A DNA stretch of 15,685 bases, taken from Candidatus Moranbacteria bacterium RIFCSPHIGHO2_02_FULL_40_12b. Lineage in GTDB: Bacteria > Patescibacteriota > Minisyncoccia > Moranbacterales > 2-12-FULL-40-10. Positions 1-6,661 of this stretch are shown here, piece after piece. The stretch covers positions 10,318-26,002 of the forward strand of contig MFRX01000011.1 of the NCBI GenBank assembly GCA_001784725.1. Direction: 5' to 3'. The position numbers and the translations under genes were made by a program. The stretch's first letter is position 1. Every line of letters begins with the position of its first letter. A model generated the notes under the pieces. It did not search any database and was not told the DNA's origin. It saw nothing but the letters and a program-made list of their open reading frames with translations.

Positions 1-2
1 GT

Positions 3-152
3 GGCAGCTCGATTGTTGGAGAAGACAGTTTTCCGGCTGGCAGTTCTGCGGATGCTGATTTTCAAAAATTCAGTTCAGACGCTCATCAGACAATGGAAAA
101 ATTCAAAAGCGATGCCAACGATAAACTGGAGCGAATGAAAAGGAGTTTTTGA
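3..152 (+). CDS. C-terminal end of a truncated upstream gene, function unknown
   Basis: An open frame enters from the left edge and runs 49 codons to a TGA at 150-152. The visible tail is hydrophilic, rich in Gly, Ser, Asp and Lys, and ends in a charged helix-like stretch (QTMEKFKSDANDKLERMKRSF region). It contains no recognisable motif or membrane segment. It lies 83 bases upstream of the next gene in the same direction and may belong to the same secretion-related cluster as the ATPase at 1138. With only the tail visible, no function can be given. The frame is supported by continuity and natural codon use and by early stops in at least one competing forward frame. Confidence 0.55.
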   Translation, partial: GSSIVGEDSFPAGSSADADFQKFSSDAHQTMEKFKSDANDKLERMKRSF

Positions 153-171
153 TTAATCCGGACCTGTATAG

Positions 172-211
172 TTACAATAAGTAAAAAATAGGAGTATAAT
201 AAATTTATTAT
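172..211 (+). promoter_or_regulatory. Possible promoter with palindrome over the -10
   Basis: A perfect TATAAT lies at 195-200, and a weak -35-like TTACAA at 172-177 sits 17 bases upstream. The -10 overlaps a perfect 16-base palindrome (ATAATAAATTTATTAT, 196-211). The gene at 236 starts about 30 bases downstream. In AT-rich DNA both signals can arise by chance, so this is a candidate only. Confidence 0.35.
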
Positions 212-235
212 TTAAATTTTAACTATTATAAAAAT

Positions 236-532
236 ATGGATCAAGCACAAATTCAAAAAGCATTGTCGGATGAACTGGGAATATCCAATTTACCCCAGGA
301 CAAACAGGAAGATCTGATAATCAGAATGACGGAACTGCTTTTAAAAAGAATTTTTATTGAGACGATGGATAAATTGGACGAGGAGGGAAGAGATGAATAC
401 GAAAAACTTACCGAAGGCGGAGCCGGTCCGCGGCAAATAGAAGAATTTTTAAAATCGCGCATCAGCGATTATGAAGAAATGGTGCAGAAAATCATCGTTA
501 ATTTCAAGGAGGAAATGAAGAATAATATTTAA
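236..532 (+). CDS. Small helical protein of unknown function (DUF5663-like)
   Basis: This encodes a 98-residue soluble acidic protein with no signal peptide or membrane segment. It appears almost entirely helical, with a first block around LGISNLPQDKQEDLIIRMTELLLKRI (about 15-40) and a charged second half ending in a probable amphipathic helix (about 70-95). From memory it resembles a family found mainly in candidate-phylum bacteria and catalogued as DUF5663; I could not check this. It precedes a second small protein and the VirD4-like ATPase, so an accessory role in that machinery is possible but is only inference from position. No Shine-Dalgarno is visible; ATG 236 is the first start codon after the AT-rich leader. 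Confidence 0.75.
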   Translation: MDQAQIQKALSDELGISNLPQDKQEDLIIRMTELLLKRIFIETMDKLDEEGRDEYEKLTEGGAGPRQIEEFLKSRISDYEEMVQKIIVNFKEEMKNNI

Positions 533-546
533 CCTATAACCTACAA

Positions 547-613
547 CCTGCAACCTACAACTTAAAACCGGTAACGAAAAAATTGTTGTTTGTTGTAAGT
601 GGTAAGTTGCGGG
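547..613. repeat. Imperfect long inverted repeat between two small genes
   Basis: The arms at 547-568 and 592-613 are complementary at about 18 of 22 positions, with a 23-base loop. The left arm is built from the recurring word CAACCTACAAC. The 3' arm runs to within nine bases of ATG 622. There is no run of T after the stem, so it is not a classic Rho-independent terminator. Word-repeat hairpins of this sort are, from memory, common as dispersed intergenic elements in CPR genomes. Confidence 0.5.
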
Positions 614-621
614 TAAAATTT

Positions 622-1065
622 ATGCCTAATCCATACCAGGAACCAATTGAAGAAAAAGACATTAATTTGGAGGGGAAATTTACTGTCGGTAAGGAAAAGC
701 CGGAACTGGCGATTTCCAAAGAAGCAGAAATTTCCAAAACCGAAAAAGAAACCGCCAAGGAAATCAGCGGAGCGGAAAAAGACGTCGCTTATGGGAAAAT
801 ACTTTCCAAAGTGCAGAGCCAGCCGCAACCAATTGCCAGCGATGATGATGTTAAAAAAGACGCTCATACAGCGTCGCAAAAAACCGATGCGGAAAGCCAG
901 ATCCAGCATTTGGTGGATGTGGCGATGCAAAAAGGAGTTGCTCATGCTGTTAAAGTCGCAAGGCACATGGAGGATAATTATGTTCTTGATATGTTTCATG
1001 ATAAATTACTGGCCGATGAACTACATGACGCATTGCTGAAAAAAGGGTTGATTAAAGATATTTAG
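622..1065 (+). CDS. Hypothetical protein, acidic/charged linker plus C-terminal helical domain
   Basis: This encodes 147 residues starting at ATG 622 (MPNPYQEPIEEKD). An in-frame ATG at 583 would add 13 residues encoded within the inverted repeat, so it is less likely. The N-terminal half (about 1-95) is Lys/Glu-rich, low in complexity and probably disordered. The C-terminal part (about 98-147; IQHLVDVAMQKGVAHAVKVARHMEDNYVLDMFHDKLLADELHDALLKKGLI) is a compact helical domain that looks conserved. No signal peptide or membrane segment is seen. It sits between the small helical protein at 236 and the VirD4-like ATPase at 1138, a three-gene order compatible with a partner or substrate-recruitment role. 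That role is inferred from position alone. Confidence 0.7.
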   Translation: MPNPYQEPIEEKDINLEGKFTVGKEKPELAISKEAEISKTEKETAKEISGAEKDVAYGKILSKVQSQPQPIASDDDVKKDAHTASQKTDAESQIQHLVDVAMQKGVAHAVKVARHMEDNYVLDMFHDKLLADELHDALLKKGLIKDI

Positions 1066-1082
1066 AGTTAACGCATTAACGG

Positions 1083-1129
1083 ATTAAAGAATTAACGAAT
1101 TGATTTTTCTAATTCATTAATTCTTTAAT
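1083..1129. repeat. AT-rich hairpin upstream of the TTG start
   Basis: A 19-base stem (arms 1083-1101 and 1111-1129, one mismatch) closes a 9-base loop GATTTTTCT. The left arm belongs to a series of ATTAACG-type words beginning near 1069. The stem ends eight bases before the TTG start of the ATPase gene. No T-run follows on the + strand. It could act on the 5' end of the ATPase mRNA or be a dispersed repeat. Confidence 0.55.
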
Positions 1130-1137
1130 TAAATAAT

Positions 1138-3654
1138 TTGAATCCTCTCGATTTAAATGCTATTCTAATTCCGATAACAATAATTTTTTCACTGATTTCT
1201 TTTTTCAGTGGATTTTTTTTGGTTATCCGGAGCTTTTTGCGTTTTCGCGCGCAGGTGAGCCAGTCGATTCAAATGGATATTGAGATTGTCAGAGTGACAA
1301 AAAAGGTGATAGAAAAAGATGAGTCGGGAGGGAACGATAAATGGAAAGAAGAAGTGATGATGATGGAAAAACTATTCTCCGCGATAGCGAGTTTTCAGCA
1401 GAAAGTGAGCCCGTGGAGATCGTTTTTCTACGAAGCGCCAAACATTGTTTTTGAAATTGCCAAACCGGCAAAGAGCGAGGAGATTTTGTTCTTTATGGCG
1501 GTGCCAAAATTTTTCCGTGAAGCGATGGAGAAGCAGATTCAAAACTTCTTTCCAGACGCAGTCACAGAGAAGGTTCCGGATTATACTATCTTTACTCCCG
1601 GCAGTTACACGGCGTTCTCGGTGCTCGAGCTGAAGAAGGACTCCGCGCTTCCACTTAAGACCTATAAAACGATGGGAACGGATACGCTTGATGAGTTTGC
1701 GAACGCCATGAGCCAGCTTACCGCGGATGAGGGGGCGACTATCCAAATTGTTGCCGTGCCAGTCCGGGGAGATAAATGGCGCAGGCACGGCAAATCCATC
1801 GCGCACCGCATGCAGCAGGGAAAACAACTCAAGGATGCCCATACTCATTCCATCACCAAAGATATCGGAAAAGGAGTCGGCAAAGAGATGGCAAGCCATT
1901 TTTCGCGTTCAAAAAGTGAACAGGACAAATCCCCGCTTCAGCAGGAAAAGTCGCCGGTGCAGCTTACGCCGGAAGAGCAGGAACTAGTGAAAGCAATCGA
2001 GGGGAAGTCGAATCAGCCAGCACTTCAGATAAATGTGAGGTCATTCGCGTCGGCCAATACGCAGGAACGAGCTGAACAAGTCCTTTCTTATATTGAAAAT
2101 GCCTTTACGCAATTCGAGAATCCTCAAATAAATACGCTCCGCGTCCGCAAAAGGATGAAAGGGAAACAGGTTTCTTTCGACTATATATTTCGGAATTTCG
2201 ACAAGGAAAGCGCGATGATTCTATCCGCGGAAGAGGCAGCGGGTATTTTTCATTTTCCCATTTCTGTTACCGATACGCCGAAAATAAAATGGCTGAAATC
2301 CGGCGCGGCTCCTCCGCCAACCAATATTCCCAAAGTTGGGTTAATTTTGGGATATAACGAGTATCGCGGAGTGAAAACGAACATTCTTCTTACTGATGAC
2401 GACCGGCGAAGGCATATCTATATCATCGGGCAAACCGGAACCGGAAAATCAACCATGCTCAAAGAAATGGCGAAACAGGATGTCAAGAGCGGAAAGGGAA
2501 TCTGCCTCATCGATCCCCACGGGGATTTCGCGGAAGATGTTTTGGCGGCGGTTCCCAAAGAGCGGGCGGAGGACGTCATTTATTTCAACCCGGCTGACAC
2601 GGAAAGGCCGTTCGGTCTGAATATGCTGGAATACGATCCGAAATATCCGGAACAGAAAACATTTGTCATTAACGAAATGATAGGAATCTTTGACCAGTTG
2701 TACGATTTGAAAGCCACCGGCGGTCCGATGTTCGAGCAGTATGTGAGGAACGCGATGCTGCTGATTATGGAAGATCCGGAAACCGGTTCGACCCTTATGG
2801 AAATATCAAAGGTTTTGGCCGACGATGATTTCCGCAAAATGAAATTATCGAGATGCAAAAATCCGATTGTAATTGATTTCTGGACCAAGGAGGCGGAAAA
2901 AGCGGGCGGGGAAGCGGCACTGGCCAATATGGTTCCTTACATCACTTCCAAGCTCACCACTTTCATTTCCAACGACATGATGCGCCCGATTATCGCCCAG
3001 CAAAAAAGCACTTTGAACTTCAGGCAAATAATGGATCAGGGAAAAATTTTAATTTTTAACCTTTCTAAAGGAAGAATCGGGGAAATTAACGCCCGGCTTC
3101 TGGGAATGGTAGTGGTGGGTAAAATTTTAATGGCGGCGCTCTCCAGAACTGATACACCGGAAGACCAAAGGAAGGATTTTCATCTTTATCTTGATGAATT
3201 CCAAAATGTCACCACCAATTCAATCGCCCAGATTCTGTCTGAAGCGAGGAAATATCACCTATGCCTGATTATCGCCCATCAGTTTATCGGCCAGCTTAAA
3301 GAGGAAATTTCCAAAGCGGTCTTTGGAAATGTCGGGTCCCTTTGCGCTTTTCGGGTGGGCGCGGAAGATGCCGATTTTCTGGAAAAGCAGCTCACTCCCG
3401 TGTTTACCGCCCAGGATTTGGTCAATGTTGATAATCGGAATCTTTTTGTGAAACTGCTTATTAATAATGAGCTTTCCAAACCGTTCAGCATGAAGACCAA
3501 TCCGCCGACCCCAGGGAGTCAGGAACTGGCAAACGCCGTTAAGGAACTTTCGCGCCTGAAATACGGCCGCGACGCGGCGATCGTCAACCGCGAAATTATG
3601 GAACGCACCAAGCTTGCCAATACGCCGGGGATCGGCAGCGAAGGGGCAAGATAA
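1138..3654 (+). CDS. Membrane-anchored VirD4/TraG/HerA-type ATPase (type IV secretion/DNA transfer family)
   Basis: This 838-residue P-loop ATPase resembles the coupling ATPases that bring DNA or protein substrates to a type IV secretion channel. Residues about 8-32 form one hydrophobic membrane anchor. Residues about 35-400 form an uncharacterised region interrupted by a Lys/Gln/Pro-rich linker (about 255-285). The motor domain follows: Walker A GQTGTGKS at 431-438, IDPHGDF about 25 residues later, Walker B LYLDEFQNV with Asp686-Glu687, and a sensor-like IIAHQF near 711-716. TTG 1138 is chosen because an in-frame stop lies just upstream and the first internal ATG (residue 46) would delete the anchor. 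A HerA-like role in DNA handling is the alternative. The family call is firm; the physiological role in CPR (conjugation, DNA uptake or pilus-related) is unknown. Confidence 0.9.
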   Translation: MNPLDLNAILIPITIIFSLISFFSGFFLVIRSFLRFRAQVSQSIQMDIEIVRVTKKVIEKDESGGNDKWKEEVMMMEKLFSAIASFQQKVSPWRSFFYEAPNIVFEIAKPAKSEEILFFMAVPKFFREAMEKQIQNFFPDAVTEKVPDYTIFTPGSYTAFSVLELKKDSALPLKTYKTMGTDTLDEFANAMSQLTADEGATIQIVAVPVRGDKWRRHGKSIAHRMQQGKQLKDAHTHSITKDIGKGVGKEMASHFSRSKSEQDKSPLQQEKSPVQLTPEEQELVKAIEGKSNQPALQINVRSFASANTQERAEQVLSYIENAFTQFENPQINTLRVRKRMKGKQVSFDYIFRNFDKESAMILSAEEAAGIFHFPISVTDTPKIKWLKSGAAPPPTNIPKVGLILGYNEYRGVKTNILLTDDDRRRHIYIIGQTGTGKSTMLKEMAKQDVKSGKGICLIDPHGDFAEDVLAAVPKERAEDVIYFNPADTERPFGLNMLEYDPKYPEQKTFVINEMIGIFDQLYDLKATGGPMFEQYVRNAMLLIMEDPETGSTLMEISKVLADDDFRKMKLSRCKNPIVIDFWTKEAEKAGGEAALANMVPYITSKLTTFISNDMMRPIIAQQKSTLNFRQIMDQGKILIFNLSKGRIGEINARLLGMVVVGKILMAALSRTDTPEDQRKDFHLYLDEFQNVTTNSIAQILSEARKYHLCLIIAHQFIGQLKEEISKAVFGNVGSLCAFRVGAEDADFLEKQLTPVFTAQDLVNVDNRNLFVKLLINNELSKPFSMKTNPPTPGSQELANAVKELSRLKYGRDAAIVNREIMERTKLANTPGIGSEGAR

Positions 3655-3667
3655 TTTATTTTACGGG

Positions 3668-3711
3668 ATACATACTTTAATATGTATTTTAATACTTACC
3701 TCAATACTTAC
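3668..3711 (+). promoter_or_regulatory. Inverted repeat plus direct repeats in front of the AbrB-like gene
   Basis: A 7-base inverted repeat (ATACATA 3668-3674, TATGTAT 3681-3687, six-base spacer) is followed by two exact copies of AATACTTAC (3691-3699 and 3703-3711, 12-base period). The second copy abuts ATG 3712. Such repeats right at the start of a gene for a DNA-binding protein are a plausible autoregulatory operator. No promoter was confidently identified. Confidence 0.4.
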
Positions 3712-3882
3712 ATGAAACTAAAAGACAAAAACATTAGAAAAATCACCAGGGTTGGCAAAACCAGTTTAGCCGTGACACTTCCCAAAGAAATGGCGAATGA
3801 ACTCGGCTGGCGCGAAAAACAGCGAGTAGTTCTAAAACGAATCAAGGGCGGAATAGTTATTAGGGATTTCAGGAATAAGTAA
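3712..3882 (+). CDS. AbrB/MazE-like (SpoVT-AbrB fold) DNA-binding protein
   Basis: This encodes 56 residues from ATG 3712 (MKLKDKNIRKITRVGKTSLAV). An in-frame ATG at 3682 would add ten residues that overlap the repeats, so 3712 is preferred. The pattern KITRVGKTSLAVTLPKEMANELGW, then a Lys/Arg-rich strand and GGIVIRDF, is the swapped-hairpin SpoVT-AbrB DNA-binding domain found in AbrB transition regulators and MazE/VapB-type antitoxins. The family acts as dimers on promoter DNA. No toxin-like gene is adjacent, so a stand-alone regulator is more likely than an antitoxin, although the block that follows may have displaced an original partner. The 3' end of this gene is partly repeated near 5920, and less closely near 4055. 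Confidence 0.85.
   Translation: MKLKDKNIRKITRVGKTSLAVTLPKEMANELGWREKQRVVLKRIKGGIVIRDFRNK
3854..3882 (+). repeat. Gene-end repeat, copy A (3' end of AbrB-like gene)
   Basis: This is the coding end of the AbrB-like gene, VIRDFRNK-stop. The first 25 bases match positions 5920-5944 at 22 of 25 sites. The three differences are transitions, and two of them are synonymous when both copies are read in the same frame. Confidence 0.6.
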
Positions 3883-3890
3883 GGGGTTTA

Positions 3891-3933
3891 TCCTGTTAAA
3901 TTGCTTATGAAAATAAGCACTATTTATACAGGA
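3891..3933 (+). other. Long interrupted hairpin with GAAA tetraloop
   Basis: Three paired segments (TCCTGT/ACAGGA, TAAAT/ATTTA, TGCTTAT/ATAAGCA) stack into an 18-base-pair stem with two small bulges and a GAAA tetraloop at 3909-3912. It starts eight bases after the AbrB-like stop. There is no T-run after the stem, so it is not a standard terminator. AAGGGGT occurs on both sides of it (near 3882 and 3934). It may stabilise the 3' end of the AbrB-like mRNA or mark an element boundary. Confidence 0.55.
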
Positions 3934-4077
3934 AGGGGTGTTAATTCAGGATTAGAAAAAGTAGAATATCTGCCCCGCCTGCCACGTAGTGAATTTATTC
4001 TACTATTATGGTTAAATTCTGCATCTGGCAGACCAGTTTATGGGTATTTAATGGGGGATTATCAGAGTAAAAAATAA
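3907..4077 (+). other. Doubtful 56-codon ORF in the gap before the AT-rich gene
   Basis: An open frame runs from ATG 3907 to TAA 4075-4077 (MKISTIYTGRGVNSGLEKVE...). There is no Shine-Dalgarno, its start codon lies in the top of the hairpin at 3891-3933, and the protein matches no family I know. Its last codons (GDYQSKK) resemble the repeated gene end near 5926 (RDFRSKK). The same stretch holds an 8-base inverted repeat, GTAGAATA 3961-3968 and TATTCTAC 3996-4003. It may be a gene fragment, a small peptide, or chance. This is the main content of the 218-base gap between the two flanking genes. Confidence 0.25.
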
Positions 4078-4085
4078 ATTTTATT
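4055..4085 (+). repeat. Gene-end repeat, copy B (diverged)
   Basis: Its core AGTAAAAAATAA followed by TTTTAT is shared with 5940-5956, the spacing differing by one base, and the preceding GGGATT is shared too. It reads GDYQSKK-stop against RDFRSKK-stop in the copy at 5920. It lies just upstream of the AT-rich membrane-protein gene. Part of the match is low-complexity A/T sequence, so it is weaker evidence than copies A and C. Confidence 0.4.
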
Positions 4086-4100
4086 ATAACAACTAATAGT

Positions 4101-5903
4101 ATGGGTCTTGATGACAAATCGATTACAATTATAGAAGAATTTAAGAATGAACCAGTCATTCCAACTCCTCAAGATACTAATAATAAAAAGAGAACTGAAA
4201 AAGGAGTTTTTATTTTACCAGTCCTGGTAGTTTTACTTGTGATCTATTACCTTTCACCACTTTCAATATATTTCTGGCATACATCATTGAACTTTATTAT
4301 TCATATTTTTTACTTCCCATTCTATGTTTTGCCAGAAGATTTTTTTGTGGCAAGCGGGGGGCCTGTTGCAGTTCCTAATCCTATCACAATTGGTTTTGCA
4401 GCCCTGTTATCTCTAGCTTTTATTTATTTTTTTTCTAGAATGCTTTATTATATTGCGGGAAAGGTAGGATTAAAATATAAATTTATATTTTCATTATCAG
4501 TAATTTTAATTTTTGCAATTCTTGGAGGTTTTGGGGAGCAAGAATATTGTGAATATAGTTTTTCCAAATTCAAAAATTATACCGGGGAAAATTATCTGAA
4601 AAATACCGGAGTGATAAGTTTTGTATTAAATATTCAAGATAATTATAATTATAATATTTGGGAGGGAGACCAACACCCTTTTTTAACACGAACTGGATCA
4701 AATATTTTATACAAACTAACAGGTATCAAATATTTAAAAGGCGAACCAAATTTTGGTAGAATAATCGCCCAGGTTAATCCAGGAAAAGAGGCGAGTAAAC
4801 TTTGCAAACTCAAGGCCTATAGGCAAGTTGCAGATATTTCTTCTCCAGTTACAGAAAGTCAGTTGTTCGGAAATATTTTTTCAGAATATTGGGAATATAT
4901 AAATCCAAACTTTTGTGAAACTGGCCAGCTGACCTCGCATTCAAAAAACAAATGTTTGTTGAGTATAGAAAATAAAAGACCGTATCTTATGGACATGCCT
5001 GCTTCGATAAGTCAAGGGAGCGATATCCAATCTGAAAATTTTGACAGCAAACTAGTTTCGTTTGATTATCCTTCAATCTACAAAATAGACAGACAAACTG
5101 ACAACGATACTAGCGTTAATGGCCGTCTATTAATAAAAGAAAGAGGGAATAGATTTTTTGCCGGAATTAGCGTTGATAAATCAGAAGTTCCAACACAATT
5201 AGCAATAGCCTATGATTATGAACGCAGGCAAAAGGGCGACAACGAATGGAATCCATCTGAAAAAAATTTACAATTGCTCAAAATCGGTGAATACGAATAT
5301 TATAAATGGCAAGAAGGAGAAGGAACTCAAGAATCAACGCGTTATGAAACACTAATTGGCGGAAACTTCGTTTTATCAATAATGGCAAATTATCCAGGTT
5401 ATGAAAATTATACCAAGGATATTGAGGATATTATTAAAACTATAAAAGTTAAAGCCGGCATTATTGATGATGAAAATATAACACTGAAATATGATGTTAA
5501 TTCTTTTATTATAACCAGAAATAAGGGACATGAAAATGAAGTTTGGGTCGGAAATTATGAAATATATCCGGCAACTGACAATACGCTTCCCAACGGATTT
5601 AATGAAGCGGAAATCTATATTGAAAAGAAAACGTATCTTCGGGATATAAACATGATAGAAAGCGACATGAACCAAATCAAGCAATCAGATGGATCAACGA
5701 CATCTCAAATACAAAGGATTAAATTAGGAAAGTATGAATATATTAAAACGGTTTCCAAGGAGACAATTAACTATAAATCACCATTTGGAAAGATACATGT
5801 TTCAGTAGTTTTAGATTTTCGATATCTGTCTCAGACTGATGAAAATGTTAAAAAAATTGAAGATCTATTAGTCAATATCCAGTATAAATTTAATACTGAA
5901 TAA
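4101..5903 (+). CDS. AT-rich gene for a multi-pass membrane protein with two related C-terminal domains
   Basis: The protein has 600 residues. Residues 1-34 are a charged cytoplasmic tail. Hydrophobic segments lie at about 36-58, 60-80, 96-117 and 127-146, and the rest is a large hydrophilic, probably external region. Two stretches of roughly 130 residues, about 316-450 and 457-598, look related: each begins with a YD/FDYP-like strand, contains an IGEYEYYKW / LGKYEYIKT element, and ends in DIEDIIKTIKVK / KIEDLLVNIQYK. This layout recalls the small extracytoplasmic alpha-beta domains (PsbP/LpqN-like) of lipoproteins, but I do not recognise the family. Codon use is clearly more AT-rich than in the flanking genes, and repeated gene ends flank the block, suggesting insertion or recent acquisition. 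ATG 4101 is the first start codon; no Shine-Dalgarno is seen. Confidence 0.8.
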   Translation: MGLDDKSITIIEEFKNEPVIPTPQDTNNKKRTEKGVFILPVLVVLLVIYYLSPLSIYFWHTSLNFIIHIFYFPFYVLPEDFFVASGGPVAVPNPITIGFAALLSLAFIYFFSRMLYYIAGKVGLKYKFIFSLSVILIFAILGGFGEQEYCEYSFSKFKNYTGENYLKNTGVISFVLNIQDNYNYNIWEGDQHPFLTRTGSNILYKLTGIKYLKGEPNFGRIIAQVNPGKEASKLCKLKAYRQVADISSPVTESQLFGNIFSEYWEYINPNFCETGQLTSHSKNKCLLSIENKRPYLMDMPASISQGSDIQSENFDSKLVSFDYPSIYKIDRQTDNDTSVNGRLLIKERGNRFFAGISVDKSEVPTQLAIAYDYERRQKGDNEWNPSEKNLQLLKIGEYEYYKWQEGEGTQESTRYETLIGGNFVLSIMANYPGYENYTKDIEDIIKTIKVKAGIIDDENITLKYDVNSFIITRNKGHENEVWVGNYEIYPATDNTLPNGFNEAEIYIEKKTYLRDINMIESDMNQIKQSDGSTTSQIQRIKLGKYEYIKTVSKETINYKSPFGKIHVSVVLDFRYLSQTDENVKKIEDLLVNIQYKFNTE

Positions 5904-5919
5904 AGTTAAATTTATATTT

Positions 5920-5951
5920 TAGTCATTAGGGATTTTAGGAGTAAAAAATAA
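5920..5951 (+). repeat. Gene-end repeat, copy C (apparent displaced 3' end of an AbrB-like gene)
   Basis: This noncoding stretch reads VIRDFRSKK-stop in one frame, matching the C-terminus VIRDFRNK-stop of the AbrB-like protein at 3712. A stop at 5907-5909 lies a few codons upstream in the same frame, so it is a fragment only. It leads directly into the next gene at 5956. Confidence 0.5.
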
Positions 5952-5955
5952 TTTT

Positions 5956-6222
5956 ATGGACTATTATATCATTTTATATTTTTTCGCCGGTATCTTGCAG
6001 GATTTTCTGCTGACGCTCAATTGGCGGTATATTGCCAAGCACAAGATCGCGCCGGCCGTCGGCCTTTCTTTTTCGGTAACTATCGTTTCTCTTTTAGTGG
6101 TTTATAACATTATTTCGCGCCTGGACAGCCAAAGAAGCATTTTAGCCATTGTTATTTATGCCGCCGGAGTCGCCACTGGAACATTTCTAGCAATGAAATT
6201 TAAGGTTGGATTTGATGATTAG
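5956..6222 (+). CDS. Small three-helix membrane protein, DUF5698/UPF0316-like
   Basis: This encodes 88 residues with three predicted membrane segments at about 4-22, 33-50 and 62-80. The order of hydrophobic helices, with GILQDFLLTLNWRYIA early and YAAGVATGTFLAMKFK at the end, resembles the N-terminal membrane part of DUF2179/DUF5698 (UPF0316) proteins but without the cytoplasmic DUF2179 domain. Those proteins have no well-defined activity. ATG 5956 follows AATTTT directly; the AGGAG at 5937-5941 is too far away to be its ribosome-binding site. GC content returns to the regional level here, in contrast to the preceding gene. Confidence 0.7.
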   Translation: MDYYIILYFFAGILQDFLLTLNWRYIAKHKIAPAVGLSFSVTIVSLLVVYNIISRLDSQRSILAIVIYAAGVATGTFLAMKFKVGFDD

Positions 6223-6265
6223 AGATTGGAAAAAGTAAATTTTGATAATTTAATCAAATAAAAAT

Positions 6266-6559
6266 ATGCCAGAAAATATTTTCCCCGGAAAAAAATCAAA
6301 CGAACGGATTGAAAAGATCAGCATTCCGGACGATGACATGGTCGGCTGGATCGAAACTTTGCGGTCAGGAAACTACAGTGAAAAGGAGATTGACGGCATA
6401 CTTTCTAAGCTCAACCGGACCTATCGCGATAAAGCGCATCCCGACTGGATTGAAAAGGTGCTGGCCGATGTCGAAAGCTTGCTCGAAAGTGATTACGGGA
6501 AAGTTTTAACGGAGGAGCAGAAAGAAAGTTTCAGGGACTTCGCCAAAGAGTACCTTTGA
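6266..6559 (+). CDS. Hypothetical protein, 97 residues
   Basis: This is a soluble acidic protein with no signal peptide or membrane segment. After a short basic/disordered start it has probable helices around DDDMVGWIETLRSG (23-36), EKEIDGILSKLNRTYRD (40-56), PDWIEKVLADVESLLESD (59-76) and EEQKESFRDFAKEYL (83-97). I do not recognise the family. It follows the small membrane protein by 43 bases and lacks a Shine-Dalgarno. A second forward frame is also open across part of it (6309-6509) but gives a basic, Trp/Arg-rich unlikely protein, so this frame is preferred. Confidence 0.65.
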   Translation: MPENIFPGKKSNERIEKISIPDDDMVGWIETLRSGNYSEKEIDGILSKLNRTYRDKAHPDWIEKVLADVESLLESDYGKVLTEEQKESFRDFAKEYL

Positions 6560-6598
6560 GAAGGATAAGGTATTTGATTATTATAGATCCTCTTACCT

Positions 6599-6628
6599 TT
6601 GACAAGATGAGATAAAATGAATTAATAT
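6599..6628 (+). promoter_or_regulatory. Candidate promoter for the short SD-led gene
   Basis: A perfect -35 TTGACA at 6599-6604 is followed after 18 bases by TAATAT at 6623-6628 as a partial -10. It lies about 35 bases upstream of the ATG at 6662 and just after the stop of the preceding gene. With the terminator at 6833 this would make the small gene a single-gene transcript. Confidence 0.45.
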
Positions 6629-6661
6629 ATTTTCAGTTCATAAGCAAAAAAGGAGGAAATT

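Noticed and set aside
547..613. CRISPR-like short word repeats (CAACCTACAAC)
   Set aside because: The words are adjacent, short and variable without unique spacers of even length, and no cas gene is present; they form an inverted repeat instead.
1372..1899. Long open frame on the minus strand opposite the ATPase gene
   Set aside because: It lies wholly within the well-supported ATPase coding region, is rich in Arg/His/Leu as expected of an antisense shadow, and shows no family motif. The other minus-strand frames were rejected for the same reason.
3712..5903. Toxin-antitoxin pair made of the AbrB-like protein and the downstream gene
   Set aside because: The downstream protein is a 600-residue membrane protein with large external domains and a 218-base gap, unlike any MazF, VapC or similar toxin.
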